A DNA stretch of 64,000 nucleotides from Reticulitermes speratus (GCA_021186555.1 JAJKFL010000042.1:42321980-42385979), one strand, 5' to 3'. Counted from the first letter of the stretch, positions 53,001 to 62,577 are shown. The notes: generated by a model not told the origin, from the sequence alone. Program-made: numbers and translations.

Positions 53001-56000
53001 CCCTGTCTCTGCCAGCTGTTGTGAACCCCCCCAGCTTGTATGGCATATATAAACCATCCAAGAGTGTTTGTTGCTATTAAAGGTTATCACATGAAAGTCA
53101 ATACCAAAATGTGTGTGAACAGAATGGCTAGACAATTAGAGAATACAGGGAAGTATGCTGAAGGGGGAATCACAACAGCTAGGAGGAGGGAGAGAGAGTA
53201 CTGCTTTCTGTGGCATCAGTATAGTTATAAATACCACAAGATTTAAACCACATGGTTCAGGCATGTACTGATTTCCAACTTACAGAAAATGGAGAAAACT
53301 ACATAATGGGAACCTTCACTTGAGTGGAGATTACATGTGGGTGGCATGGATATAAGCAAAAATTTGGCTGAAACAAATCACCTGGAAGACCACAACAGAC
53401 AGGATGATAATATTGAAATCTTCTAAGCAGTTAGTTTCATCACTGCACAGCTACAGACTTGGCCTGTCTCTTAGACATTGGTTTACACCTCGATCATGGG
53501 ATTTTCTGAATTCTAGTTGGTTAGGGGTCTGTCAGTACAACAAATCATCAGCTGAAGAATGGGTTACTTCCTATGCTGGAAACACTGTGGATATTAAATC
53601 AACCAATATCATAGACATTCAGAGTATTATTTTGAGAAATACCACATGCCTAATTTGAACATAGGCTCCATGCTTTTCATACATAACTTCATTAACAAGG
53701 CTTCAATGATGACCAAAGGCATTTACTCTGATTATCTTCACAGTTTTCCACAATCGTTCCAGCCAAATGATGGGGAAAGTACCTAACCTTACCACTCAGC
53801 CATTCTAAATACAGCAAGACAACCTCCTTGCACTTAACTAAGCACTGTCTCCTACTAAAAGAATTATAAAATACTTGAGGATCTGTGTTACTAGTAACAA
53901 CGCTTTTATTCAAAAGTTAGTTGCAGCTGCACAAAACGGGGCCTTCAAGATCATCCTTTGATGTCACTTTCTCAGTGAAGTGAATTGTTATGAGAATGAC
54001 TGCTATAAAATGAAGCTGAAAGAAGCATCTCGTTTTGTGCTGGAAAACTAACTGCTATGTTACCAGAAATGTGTACATGGTGAGTGGTTTAAACAGGGCA
54101 CACTGCTATCACCGAGCTTCATTATTCATCAGTTTTTTAAGTACACAAACATTACCGTGAAATTAATTTCATTTCAGACTCTGAAATTAATTTCATTTCA
54201 GACTCCTCAGATAGTAATGATGACATTTGATGGAGCTGTAAATCTCAACAACTTTGATCATTACCAACGGGTTTTCACAAGTGACCGGAAAAATCCTAAT
54301 GGCTGTCCAATACGAGGTACCTTCTTCGTCTCTCATGAATACAGCAACTACAATATGATCCAGCAGTTAGCATATGATGGGCATGAGATTGCAACAGAAA
54401 CGATCTCGTAAGTAGGAAAGCATCTAAATCATATCAATGAATGCTTTGTATCGCACACTTTTTGTCAGCTGCCACAGTGACACTGTGACATGCAATATGA
54501 TACAGCCACAACAATTCTGAACTTAGGCACTTACTGACACCATAAACGTCACCAACAATTATACCAACACAACTAATTTTGCATACTTTAAACTCAAAAC
54601 ATTTTACTTGATAAAATAAATCTACTGAAATATGCAAACAATTAAGTTTCATAACATGAACAAAGTTTACAACTCACCAAAAGTGTGTAACCCCTGTTAT
54701 TTCCAGAATGTCCACTTACTAAAGAAATTCCACAAAGTTTGAAACAAGAATTTAGACTAAATCTGTTGAATAAATCTGAATTTCAGTTACATCATTGCAT
54801 ATGCACTTCAAAGACAAAGAATATTCCACTATCTGCTCTCATGACCTAAATACTTTCATTTTTATAAAATTTGATGTAAATAACCTGAAACTGAACTTTT
54901 CAAATTAAATGTAGAGCATCATCAATCTATTAAGTGTTGCCAACACAAAATGTGTATGCATTATTGTTGCAAATTTTTGATATGCTGTTTGTCTTCTAAA
55001 CTTTTCTTTTGATAATTATAAAAATATAAGGAATCAGAGCTTAAATATCCTGGCAATGGCAGGAGATACTTCTCCTCTTCACAGTGTCCATATTAGTTCA
55101 CTGCCCCCCACCCACCACTCCTGTTCAATGGGTACTGGGGTCTTTCCTTAGAAGTAAAGTGGCTGGGACAAGAAGATGACCACTCACCTCTCAACTCGTG
55201 CCAACATTCTAATGTACGGAACTATGCCTCCACTCCCCCATATAATTCAGTGTGGCATGTATAAAAATGGAACTGGCTGAAATAACCCTAGGTTACACTG
55301 CTCTATTTCAAGCAGGTTTTCCTGTAGCAGGTGCTGAAGCCAAAATTCTGACAAGCAGTTAACCCGAGTACTGACACCACCTTATGTATCTCTACTATGA
55401 TGACGAAGATGCAGTTTCTGATGTTTCCACAAAACATGGAGTACCTGACCTAACAGTGGTTTGTTTTCTTGTTCAAGACTGCAGCAAGGTTTACAAGACA
55501 AGGGGTATGAAGAATGGGTAGGAGAGATGATTGGAATGCGCGAGATTCTCAGACAGTTTGCCAACGTATCAAAAAATGATATTGTTGGTATGAGAGCACC
55601 ATACCTTAAACCTGGACGAAACACACAATATGAGGTATAGTCAAAACACAACTCTGCCTACAGACACAATATGGTTTACATGCTATGGCTGCAATTTTGT
55701 ATCTTTTTGTAATTTTTCATAACCACTGACATATTCACACCTGTGAAACAGAGCTGCTGATTTAGGTGTAACTTTTCCTTTTCAAAAGATAAATGGTTGG
55801 AAATATGCAATTTGGCACAAAGTACAGCATTAGCTTTGCAGTTTATATGACAGTTGCTCTATAGACCATTTCATGTAAGATGCAATAAATTGTTTCTTAG
55901 GACACAATGCCACATCTGCAAGGGTATATCAATGAATAACCCAGCTGGATATGATGCATTCAATAAGAACCATGCCCAGCATTTTGGGCATGTGAGAGAT

Positions 56001-59000
56001 TCACATTTTTGGGCAGGAAAATGCAGAAGCTGTGATACATCTGAGCATGTTTCTCACACACTAATGTATCCATTTCTGACTTAATATCAGGACTGCAGGA
56101 ATCCCGGGCGTCAGGTAGCCAGGGGACTAAATTTTGTGTGGTGGCACCTAATATTTGTGGGCCCTCAATACAGAATTTGCTTCATGTCACCCAGCTTGTG
56201 CCTAGACTTTTGAGGTGGCTCCTAGATTTTTGGAAAATGTGTGTACCCCTGCTTCACATTCATGTTGCTCACTGGTGTGCACACATGTGCAGAATGAATA
56301 AACTTACTTCCATGTCTTACATATTTTTTGAGTCTGTCACATTGAAAACCACTGGTATGGGGAATATGAATGATATGTTTGAAGATACACAGGTTACCCT
56401 TCTGTACCAAACACCAGTTTTTTTATGACAATTATAAAAGTGTTGAGACTTACCATTACATTTTAGAAATATAATTTTCATACCTTGTATTTACTGACAG
56501 GTGTTGGAAGATTTTGGATACATCTACGACAGTTCAGTTGGGATACCGCCACTCAAAATACCAATCTGGCCCTACACACTGGACTACAAGATACCACATG
56601 AGTGTCGGTCAGGTACATGCCCCACTCGCTCTTTCCAAGGTAAAATATTGTCATTTGGTTTCATGCATTTTAATCTCTTGCCTTGACTAAGTATTTAACC
56701 CTAAACTGCCAAATAAAGTAACACCCATCATCCTACACAACTCATTTTTTTTACAAAAGCGCGAAAAAAATACTCTCTTGGACACTGGTCATGTATATTA
56801 ATGGCGCATCATTCAACATGCTGCCAAAATATGGCACAAGCAGTACTTTAAGTTACATCATCAGCAGGTCTTTACACACGATAAAACAAGGCACGAAACC
56901 ATGTTAAGGGAATCCCAAAATCTACAGAGATGAGGATGAAGATTAAAGTCTTCTGGGATGTGACAATGTGTCATTTGGTGAGCAGCTCCCGACTTTCTGG
57001 ATGATCATCATGCCTTCATCTTCAGGGTCAATGATTATGAAGGCTCAGCAATCCTTTTAAATATTGGGAACTAGTCACCAAAGGCGCAGCATCACATCTT
57101 ACAAGACCTTAATCCTCAGCAACACCGGTGTGAGAACCTCATCATACCTTATCTTGTTGGATGGAGAGAGTTAAAATGATGCATTCTGCAGCCTCTATTT
57201 AGTTATTTTACCATTACATATCAATTGTTGAGCTTATATGGCATCAAAAAAGATATGGTAAAATGATAGCAAATTATGAGAGCAGAAGGTTGGAGGAGAT
57301 GATCATGGCATTCAAAGGTAAGGTACCATTTGTAGTGGCAGTAACAAACTGTCAAATACTATAATAACAGACTTCTTAAACTGGTTATCTCAAGGATGCC
57401 CATGTACAAACAACTTGGGTTATAATACACTTTTTTCAATAATATTGCAACTATCTGTAATTACCGGTAATCACAGACCTTGGTGATTACAGGATCATAA
57501 CAATATGACTGAGTTCTCAAGTTCTTTTCATGGCCTCTGAAAATATAAGTTGGAATAGTATTTAAACACACGTAAAAATAAATTGCAAGTGAGATACAAG
57601 TATTAAAAGAAGAATGAAAGGAAAAACTTCAGGCATTGAACCCAGCTACAGACTAACGTGGGTCCTGTTTCTAGGTGACAACCCTATGCAGATGTTGGCC
57701 GTACTGCTGACGTTTCAGAGATCCCAGCTTCACCTTTGAGGTGACATGACTACTTAGTGAACTCTACTAATACTTAGAATATAGGTACAAAGATTGGTGG
57801 GAACTGCTCCGAACTGGCAGTAGTAACTGGGCCATCACTTCACCTTTAAGATAAAGGCAGTAAAGGCTTCTGAAATGTCAACACTACAGCCTAAATCTAC
57901 CAACAAACAAGACACACATTAAAAATTATTTATTTAACTTTGGTCTGGATTATTACATACATGCTGTTATTATTTCATATATTTTATTATGCGTACAAAT
58001 TACAACATTTCTGCATTTATAATTTAATTCATTCATTTCAAAAGTATAAAGAAATTACACCAATGTGCTACAATCCTCTTGAGTGATCAGCCACATCAGA
58101 GTTGCTCTGGAGACCTCTGCTCTATCAAACATGACAGCCAACAGGTCTCCAAAATGTTGGTTTTTAACCCATCTCTGACATGGCTAATTGCCACAGGATT
58201 TACGTGCAATCATTTGCTGTGAACAATTTAAATCTTACAAATTGTAACAATAATTTTGATATCTTGTTAAATTCCATGTTACCAATTGCTCTAAATTTAT
58301 CAATACAGTCAAAATTTCAAGTTACATGGTCAAATTTTCAGCTTAGTGTAAATGGCATGTAAAACATTCTGGCCATTCACAAGACATTAGAAGATGTGCC
58401 TTGTGGAGGGTGTAACTGTATACTCTGCTGCAATCTTTATACCCTTAAACTGTGCTGTATTTATATCACCACACATGCTGCTCTGTGGTTAACACAATTA
58501 CAAACCTATCCTATTACTGGTCCATAAGCACCCCAATCAGTCGCATCTGTCTGCACTGACAGTGTCCATTTATTTATACCAGTTGTGTTTATCCTGTTTA
58601 CTTCAAGGTCAAATGTTGGAACTTCACAAATAAAAGAATAACAAGAATCTGAGACACTGGATCCTTAAGTAAGAAATGAGCTTTAAAAAAGCCATACTCT
58701 CAGCTGTATGGTTGTAGCTCTCTGATAATAAAGAGTTCTAAACCAATGGCATACATGCAGCTGGCCAGGGACTTTGTCAAATGCCCGCATCCTTGAAAAC
58801 TGGCCCATCTTGAAATAAAGGGTTAAAAATGCTAAAAGTTGTCAAAAATATATTTTGAAGAAATTACCTCCAAATATTATTGTATACTGCTTTGAGGATT
58901 CTAACAGAACAAAGCTCCTTCTCTGGAACCCTACTACTGAGCTGTCTGTGCATATGGCTCTTGATTTAATGAGAGATGTCATTATTAGATACCAGTAAAA

Positions 59001-59647
59001 TGATGTCTGCCAAACCCAGCATCAACACAGTGCCCCTGGCCAACATCACGGCTTAAAACTTGTGAAGCTAAAAAAACTCAGTGTGGTGTCTCAAAATTTT
59101 GAGTGCTATATGTCAAGTGTATGCATCCTTCGAGTAAGGCAAGCATTTCCAAAGCACTTTTTGTAATAATAACTAACATGATCATTGTAATGTGAAATAT
59201 AAAATTTGTATACTGATGATGTATAAACACATGTAACATTAGTGAAGTGGTATTAATCCCTCCCAGATTCAATCACATACAACACTACAGTGTATCACAC
59301 CAAAGGCTTTGAAGACATTTTATGTCATACAGGTTATGTTAGAATTCTTCAATTCAAGCCATAATGTTCAGGATGTGTAACATATGGAGCTTTTCTTCAG
59401 GTGTATGGCAAGTACCACTTAATGCTCACTATGTAGAAACCTATGAAGGTGGGCACTGTCCCTATCTAGACCAGTGCGTCCTTCATAGCCATGACCCAGA
59501 TGAAGTATTTGAGTGGCTACGTGAAGACTTCAATCGCTACTATCTACAGAACAGAGCTCCTTACATGATGCCATTCCATACAAACTGGTTCCAGATCAAG
59601 GAGTTGGAACGGGGCTTGCACAAGTTCCTTGACTGGACCAAAACACT
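49951..59647 (+). CDS. Cda4: Chitin deacetylase, CBM14 + deacetylase type (CDA4-like), partial
   Basis: Exons 49951-50056, 51129-51240, 52751-52878, 54202-54407, 55478-55634, 56501-56639, 59401-59647; all GT-AG with matching phases, about 365 residues. Family knowledge: insect CDAs are secreted proteins that bind and remodel chitin in cuticle and gut matrix. Order seen: a CBM14 chitin-binding domain (CPEGAGNGNFADPATCRRFYQ | CVDGYPYLNRCPSGLYFDD..C..C, six Cys), a short Pro/Thr linker, CELPYCFCSRDGT, then the deacetylase fold. There is no LDLa module and no long Ser/Thr linker, which fits group III (CDA4) better than CDA1/2/3 or CDA5. Catalytic boxes: TFDG instead of TFDD, GHEIATETISL where active enzymes have HSxxH, RAPY intact, YIYDSS, MPFHTNW intact. 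All three usual metal ligands are therefore absent, which suggests a non-hydrolytic or altered role. A frameshift lies in the first exon. The signal peptide and about 100 C-terminal residues are outside or unrecognised. Confidence 0.9.
50178..50400 (+). repeat. tRNA-derived SINE, family 3, decayed
   Basis: GGCCATACCACAGCTCTAGTGG, GGTTCGATTCCAGG (B box), GCACTGGGACAATTTTTTC, ACATTCCACCAGTGCTCCA. Lies in the first visible deacetylase intron. Confidence 0.65.
50755..50895 (+). repeat. Dispersed repeat with ATTTCATGAAAATC and GGACAGACTGA end
   Basis: ATTTCATGAAAATCTGTCCAA, then GGCTGGACGGACAGACTGACAGGCAGACAGACATG. Same design as 22200-22345. Confidence 0.45.
51129..51240 (+). CDS. Cda4: Chitin deacetylase exon: second half of CBM14
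   Basis: Acceptor TTTATATTACAG, donor CACAA|GTAAGC. Encodes CVDGYPYLNRCPSGLYFDD and INKLCTFKNEARCGPIAT, giving Cys 3 to 6 of the chitin-binding fold and the aromatic residues (Y, Y, F) of the binding face. Ends with one base of a split Thr codon. Followed within the intron by a (TTA)n run (51379-51410). Confidence 0.93.
51500..52740. other. Chitin deacetylase intron, nothing further recognised
   Basis: A 144-codon ORF (51838-52272) is hydrophobic in its middle but has no recognisable domain, and it lies within the intron. Confidence 0.4.
52751..52878 (+). CDS. Cda4: Chitin deacetylase exon: linker and start of deacetylase domain
   Basis: Acceptor CATACTGTGTAG, donor GCAGAT|GTAAGT. Encodes PAPITEPPVDLAKKCDT and SACELPYCFCSRDGTHIPG. 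The CELP.CFCS motif opens the insect deacetylase domain. The linker is only about 15 residues. Ends in phase 0. Confidence 0.92.
52900..54150. other. Chitin deacetylase intron, nothing recognised
   Basis: ORFs of 68-84 codons on both strands are unrecognised. 53390-53420 (GGAAGACC..GATGATAATATTGAAATC) may be a small LINE-tail remnant. Confidence 0.35.
54158..54205 (+). repeat. Tandem 24-bp duplication of the splice acceptor
   Basis: The 24-base unit beginning TGAAATTAATTTCATTTCAG occurs exactly twice, at 54158-54181 and 54182-54205. Each copy holds a complete acceptor: TTTCAG ending at 54177 and at 54201. The distance is eight codons and the extra sequence (TLKLISFQ) has no stop, so both acceptors keep the frame. 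Confidence 0.95.
54202..54407 (+). CDS. Cda4: Chitin deacetylase exon: catalytic boxes 1 and 2
   Basis: Acceptor TTTCATTTCAG (distal of two), donor ATCTC|GTAAGT. Encodes PQIVMMTFDGAVNLNNFDH, GCPIRGTFFVSHEYSNY and YDGHEIATETIS. Box 1 has Gly for the metal-binding Asp. Box 2 has Glu and Leu (the latter in the next exon) for the two His. Using the proximal acceptor at 54178 would add eight residues. Ends in phase 2. Confidence 0.93.
54420..55470. other. Chitin deacetylase intron
   Basis: Unrecognised apart from a SINE family 1 fragment at 55090-55265 (CCACTCCTGTTCAATGGGTACTGGGGTCTTTCC, GTAAAGTGGCTGGGAC, ATGACCACTCACCTC, CTATGCCTCCACTCCCCC). Confidence 0.5.
55478..55634 (+). CDS. Cda4: Chitin deacetylase exon: catalytic box 3
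   Basis: Acceptor CTTGTTCAAG, donor TATGAG|GTATAG. Encodes LQQGLQDKGYEEWVGEMIG, MREILRQFANVS and IVGMRAPYLKPGRNTQYE; RAPY is box 3 with its conserved Arg. Begins with the last base of a Ser codon and ends in phase 0. Confidence 0.94.
56088..56251. mobile_element. 165-bp MITE (copy 3 of 3) in deacetylase intron
   Basis: CAGGACTGCAGGAATCCCGGGCG at the left and GTGTGTACCCCTG at the right; interior AGGGGACTAAATTTTGTGTGG, CCTAATATTTGTGGGCCCTCAA, TTGCTTCATGTCACCC shared with the other copies. Confidence 0.8.
56501..56639 (+). CDS. Cda4: Chitin deacetylase exon: box 4 region
   Basis: Acceptor TATTTACTGACAG, donor TTCCAAG|GTAAAA. Encodes VLEDFGYIYDSSVGIPPL, IPIWPYTLDYKIPHECR and SGTCPTRSFQ. YDSS is box 4. 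Phase 0 start, phase 1 end. Confidence 0.94.
56640..59400. other. Chitin deacetylase intron, 2.76 kb
   Basis: Holds two foldback-family copies (56930-57150 and about 57640-57900). 58075-58170 carries an imperfect inverted repeat around GACAGCCAACAGGTCTCCAAAATG with GAGACCTCTG. No other feature recognised. Confidence 0.55.
56930..57150. repeat. Foldback-family element
   Basis: GATTAAAGTCTTCTGGGATGTGACAATGTGTCATTTGGTGAGC at the left; AGCATCACATCTTACAAGACCTTAATCCTCAGCAACACCGGTGTGAGAACCTCA at the right, inverted. The centre carries CTTCATCTTCAGGGTCAATG. A damaged hammerhead-like core lies on the minus strand. Confidence 0.7.
59401..59647 (+). CDS. Cda4: Chitin deacetylase exon: box 5 and C-terminal part of the domain
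   Basis: Acceptor GCTTTTCTTCAG, donor ACACT|GTAAGT. Encodes GVWQVPLNAHYVETYEGGHC, PYLDQCVLHSHDPDEVFEWL, RAPYMMPFHTNWFQ and ERGLHKFLDW. PFHTNW is box 5 with its His intact. Ends in phase 2, so at least one more exon follows. None was recognised before 64000. Confidence 0.94.
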
Positions 59648-59969
59648 GTAAGTACTAACATATCCAAAATAATCAATGTTAATGATACAATTTATAAAAG
59701 GGGGCCCATTTCTCAAAATCTACATATAAGAATTTTTTTCATTTTAACACATGAAGTTGATATTAAAACAAAATTCATTCGTCAAACAAATCAGAGAACT
59801 GACTTTGAAAAATGACTGCAGACTGTGAATTCAATTGTGTATAACAAGTAGAGAGCCATATCCCTGTCTCCATTTCTCAAAGTATTCAAACTTATTAACC
59901 CAAAGGATTCAAATAACAATACAGAAACATGGTGACCGCTCAGCAACATAGACCTGTACTCAGTGCAGG

Positions 59970-59975
59970 TTTATT
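59970..59975 (-). promoter_or_regulatory. Polyadenylation signal overlapping the stop codon
   Basis: On the minus strand the stop TAA (59977-59975) runs directly into ATAAA, giving AATAAA that shares the last A of the stop. Confidence 0.5.
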
Positions 59976-60958
59976 TAATTGCTACATGACGAAGAAGGAG
60001 ATAGCGGTGAATAGTCTGCATGGCTAGACTCCATGTTGCTTGTAACAAGCAGTGGTGTCTCAGAACTGGACTTTTGCAGTGGGCTTTCAGTGCCAGAAAG
60101 TATAAAGGAACTAGTCTGGGGGGTGAGGAGTTTAGCAGTAGTGATGGAAGATGATGGTATATTTGTTGGTGTGAGAGCAGTAGAGCTGGGGACCTTCAGA
60201 TATAGGGATAAGGTGGACTGTTTTGATGTTCTTTGTTTCTCTCTGTAGATATCTTTGTAGACTGCCAAGGCGGATGACAAATTCCTCCCAAACTGTAAAC
60301 TCCGCTCCAGATTTGGATCCATATCCATTGCTTCTTGGGCCAGTCTGTCAGCAAGGGTAAAGAAGAGGGCCAGTCTCTTTGTTGTCAGCTTATCTGTTGG
60401 AGTAATAACCTCTTGCTCTTCCTTCTCCTGTTCTACCTGCAGTGAGCATTCAGTCTTCATTTCAAATGAAAAATGTGAAGTAGTACTGTGAATATCATTG
60501 GTACCTTCATCCTTAAGTTTTGTAATATAAAGATTTTGCCGCTTCTTGAACTTCTCAAACCAGCCTTTACTTGCCAAGAAAGGCTCGGTAGCTGAAGGAC
60601 CCCCATCCTCCTGCTGCAACTCTTTGTACAGCTTTAGTGCCTTCGCACGAATGGTAGTGGTGTTAACAGTCATCTTTTTTTCCTTCTGATCTTCCAGCCA
60701 GGTTACCAACATCATTTCCATCTTTTCCAACAATGGATTTCTCAATCTCAGTGACTTCTTTGCAGCTGGTGAGCATGAGTGAGCTATGGAGCTTCTAATT
60801 TTTTCTGCACTCTTCTTTATAGTGCGTATGCTCGATTCATTTACATTATATAAACGTCCAAGTGATGCGGCAGTCTGACCTCTCTCAAGTCGTTCAATAA
60901 TATCAAGTTTTGCTTCTAGAGTTAGTGAAGTCCTAGGCCTCTTCGCACGAGTACCCAT
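59975..60958 (-). CDS. Tigger/CENP-B-type DNA-binding protein lacking the transposase core
   Basis: An uninterrupted 327-codon ORF. Residues about 10-55 (TLEAKLDIIERLERGQTAAS, LGRLYNVNESSIRTIKK) form the first helix-turn-helix of pogo/Tigger transposases and CENP-B. Residues about 75-150 (LRNPLLEKMEMMLVTWLEDQ, IRAKALKLYKEL, FLASKGWFEKFKKRQNL) form the second, CENP-B-type DNA-binding domain. Family knowledge: a DDE catalytic domain of about 200 residues normally follows. Here the text jumps to an acidic stretch and then KRLALFFTLADRLAQEAMDM, DPNLERSLQFG and YKDIYREKQR, the helical tail seen at the C-terminus of Tigger1-like proteins. The last 70 residues are Ser/Thr-rich. It cannot catalyse transposition. 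It could bind DNA or act as a repressor of related elements. AATAAA overlaps the stop codon. It lies antisense to, and just beyond, the last deacetylase exon. No terminal inverted repeats were seen. Confidence 0.85.
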   Translation of the reverse strand: MGTRAKRPRTSLTLEAKLDIIERLERGQTAASLGRLYNVNESSIRTIKKSAEKIRSSIAHSCSPAAKKSLRLRNPLLEKMEMMLVTWLEDQKEKKMTVNTTTIRAKALKLYKELQQEDGGPSATEPFLASKGWFEKFKKRQNLYITKLKDEGTNDIHSTTSHFSFEMKTECSLQVEQEKEEQEVITPTDKLTTKRLALFFTLADRLAQEAMDMDPNLERSLQFGRNLSSALAVYKDIYREKQRTSKQSTLSLYLKVPSSTALTPTNIPSSSITTAKLLTPQTSSFILSGTESPLQKSSSETPLLVTSNMESSHADYSPLSPSSSCSN

Positions 60959-61267
60959 AATATGCCTAAATAGAAGAAATGGCTATGTAGGTGACTAATT
61001 TGTATCTGTAAAGAATCGTGTATGGACTGACAATGAATGGACCTGAGCAAGTTGACTCAAGCAGTAACATCTCAGGCAGAATACCAACTGTCCCAATTGA
61101 CTGTGGTTTCCCTCAGTTACTACAAGCAACTGCCATTAAAGTAACTCTAATGAGGCTTCCTTCCCACTTCACGGAAATTAAAACCAACAAAATACACATT
61201 ATTTAGGGAGGAAGTCTATATTGTTCATTCCATGCACTGTCGATAACCAGTTCACAACACTAGACCA

Positions 61268-61427
61268 ATCAGGGCCTGGTGAGGTCCTGTACATGTATGT
61301 AATTATATTAGATTTACGTGTTTGTTTGCTTTTATTGTAATTCTTATACTGTTTACTCTATGGACGTGTCCAATATCATTCTGTAATGATTTCTTGGACG
61401 AAATAAATACAATAAAATACAATACAA
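61268..61427 (+). mobile_element. LINE 3'-end insertion inside the palindrome
   Basis: The segment is present only in the left arm. It reads TCAGGGCCTGGTGAGGTCC, GTATGTAATTATATTAGATTT, CTTGGACGAAATAAATAC and ends in an (AATAC/AAATAC)n tail, as non-LTR retrotransposon tails do. Its absence from the right arm dates it after the palindrome formed. Confidence 0.65.
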
Positions 61428-61480
61428 TAAAATGTACAATACTGTTCCTTAGATATTTATATTAAAACATCACATTGAAC

Positions 61481-61523
61481 ATTCCTACATGTTTCGATCC
61501 CCAAGGGATCATCATCAGGGAAT
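61481..61523 (-). ncRNA. Hammerhead-like ribozyme motif (best copy)
   Basis: Minus strand: ATTCC, CTGATGA, one extra base, GATCCC-TTG-GGGATC (6-bp stem II), GAAAC, ATG TA, GGAAT. ATTCC and GGAAT pair perfectly as a 5-bp stem I. CUGAUGA, GAAA and UH match the hammerhead core. Deviations are the single unpaired base before stem II and a very short stem III (CATG), which in known short-stem-III hammerheads favours dimeric activity. The copy in the other arm (61882-61925, plus) is mutated (CTGGATGA, AAAAC). Confidence 0.6.
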
Positions 61524-62102
61524 CAAATCAAAGTAACAAACACAAACTAGCAATCTTTGCATATAGTAGACAGATGTAAAAAGTTAAAACAGTTAAAATG
61601 TAGGCACTTCTGTTAAAATGTAGGCACTTCTTTGTAGTATAGTTGTATAAATGTAGTGGATCCTGGTATACAGTATCTCGGAGGTAGCCTACATACTTAA
61701 GCATTGTGTTATCCTTCATTAAGTACATACGCTACCTCCAAGATACTGTGTACCAGGATCCACTACATTTATACAACTATACTACAAAGAAGTGCCTACA
61801 TATTAACTGTTTTAACTGTCTTACATCTTTCTACTATATGCAAAGGTTGCCAGTTTGTTTTTGTGTGGTGTTACTTTGATTCGATTCCTGGATGATGATC
61901 CCTTGGGGATCAAAACGTGTATGACTGTTCAATGTGATACTGTAATATAAATATCTAAGGAACAGTAATGTACATTTTGTTGGTCTAGTGTTGTGAAGGA
62001 GGAAAAAAGCCGTGACTGTCTACAATTAGTCTACAGACTAATTATAGACAATTAGAGTTTTATCCCTAAATAATGTGTGGGTTGTTGGTATTACATTCTG
62101 TG

Positions 62103-62575
62103 ACTTAAAAAAAGAAGTACATGGTAATATACAACCCTATAAGATACCTTCCCAATTCATTCATTTACCATTCTGCAATCTCATGCTATACAGTCTGAGA
62201 TAGAAACATCATTAAATAAACAACAAAGAATATAACCAAGGCAATGGTAAGCCGCTGTGTGAAATCTGAGAACTGCTGTAGATGGTATACAATGAAAAAC
62301 ACTTGAGCCTTACTTGTCTGGTACCAACCACTGCAGCCAGTGGTTTAGCACTCCTATGTCAATCTGTTAGGTCCCTGATTCAAGTCTCAGCTAGTTTTTG
62401 TGACTTTTCCCAGCTGCTTCAGACAAATAATGGTACAGTATTTTAGAAAAGGCCATGACCACTTCCCTCCACATCCTTTCAAATTAACAATTCATAAACA
62501 TATTACCATTCAACATTACGTAACCTATGCAGGTGCTAAAGGGTCAAGAGGTATATACTGTACTGTGAAATGTTG
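62103..62575. other. No recognisable gene
   Basis: 62325-62400 (GCAGCCAGTGGTTTAGCACTCC, TGATTCAAGTCTCAG) is weakly SINE-like. Otherwise unrecognised. Confidence 0.35.
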
Positions 62576-62577
62576 TT

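Larger units (their letters stand above)
61170..62102. repeat. Large palindrome (foldback), about 0.9 kb
   Basis: Left arm 61170-61267 plus 61428-61700 pairs with right arm 61719-62102 read inverted, across an 18-base centre (61701-61718). Matching landmarks: CACATTATTTAGGGA, TTCACAACACTAGACCAA, CTGTTCCTTAGATATTTATATTA, CCCCAAGGGATCATCATC, GTATAGTTGTATAAATGTAG and GTGGATCCTGGTA. Arms agree at roughly nine positions in ten by eye. The left arm carries a 160-bp insertion and a small duplication of ATGTAGGCACTTCT. Each arm contains a hammerhead-like segment. Confidence 0.88.

Noticed and set aside
56985..57030. Hammerhead-like core in the foldback copy at 56930
   Set aside because: The GAAAC box reads AGAAAGTC and stem II is extended by an ATCATC insertion. 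It is too damaged to list as an RNA motif.
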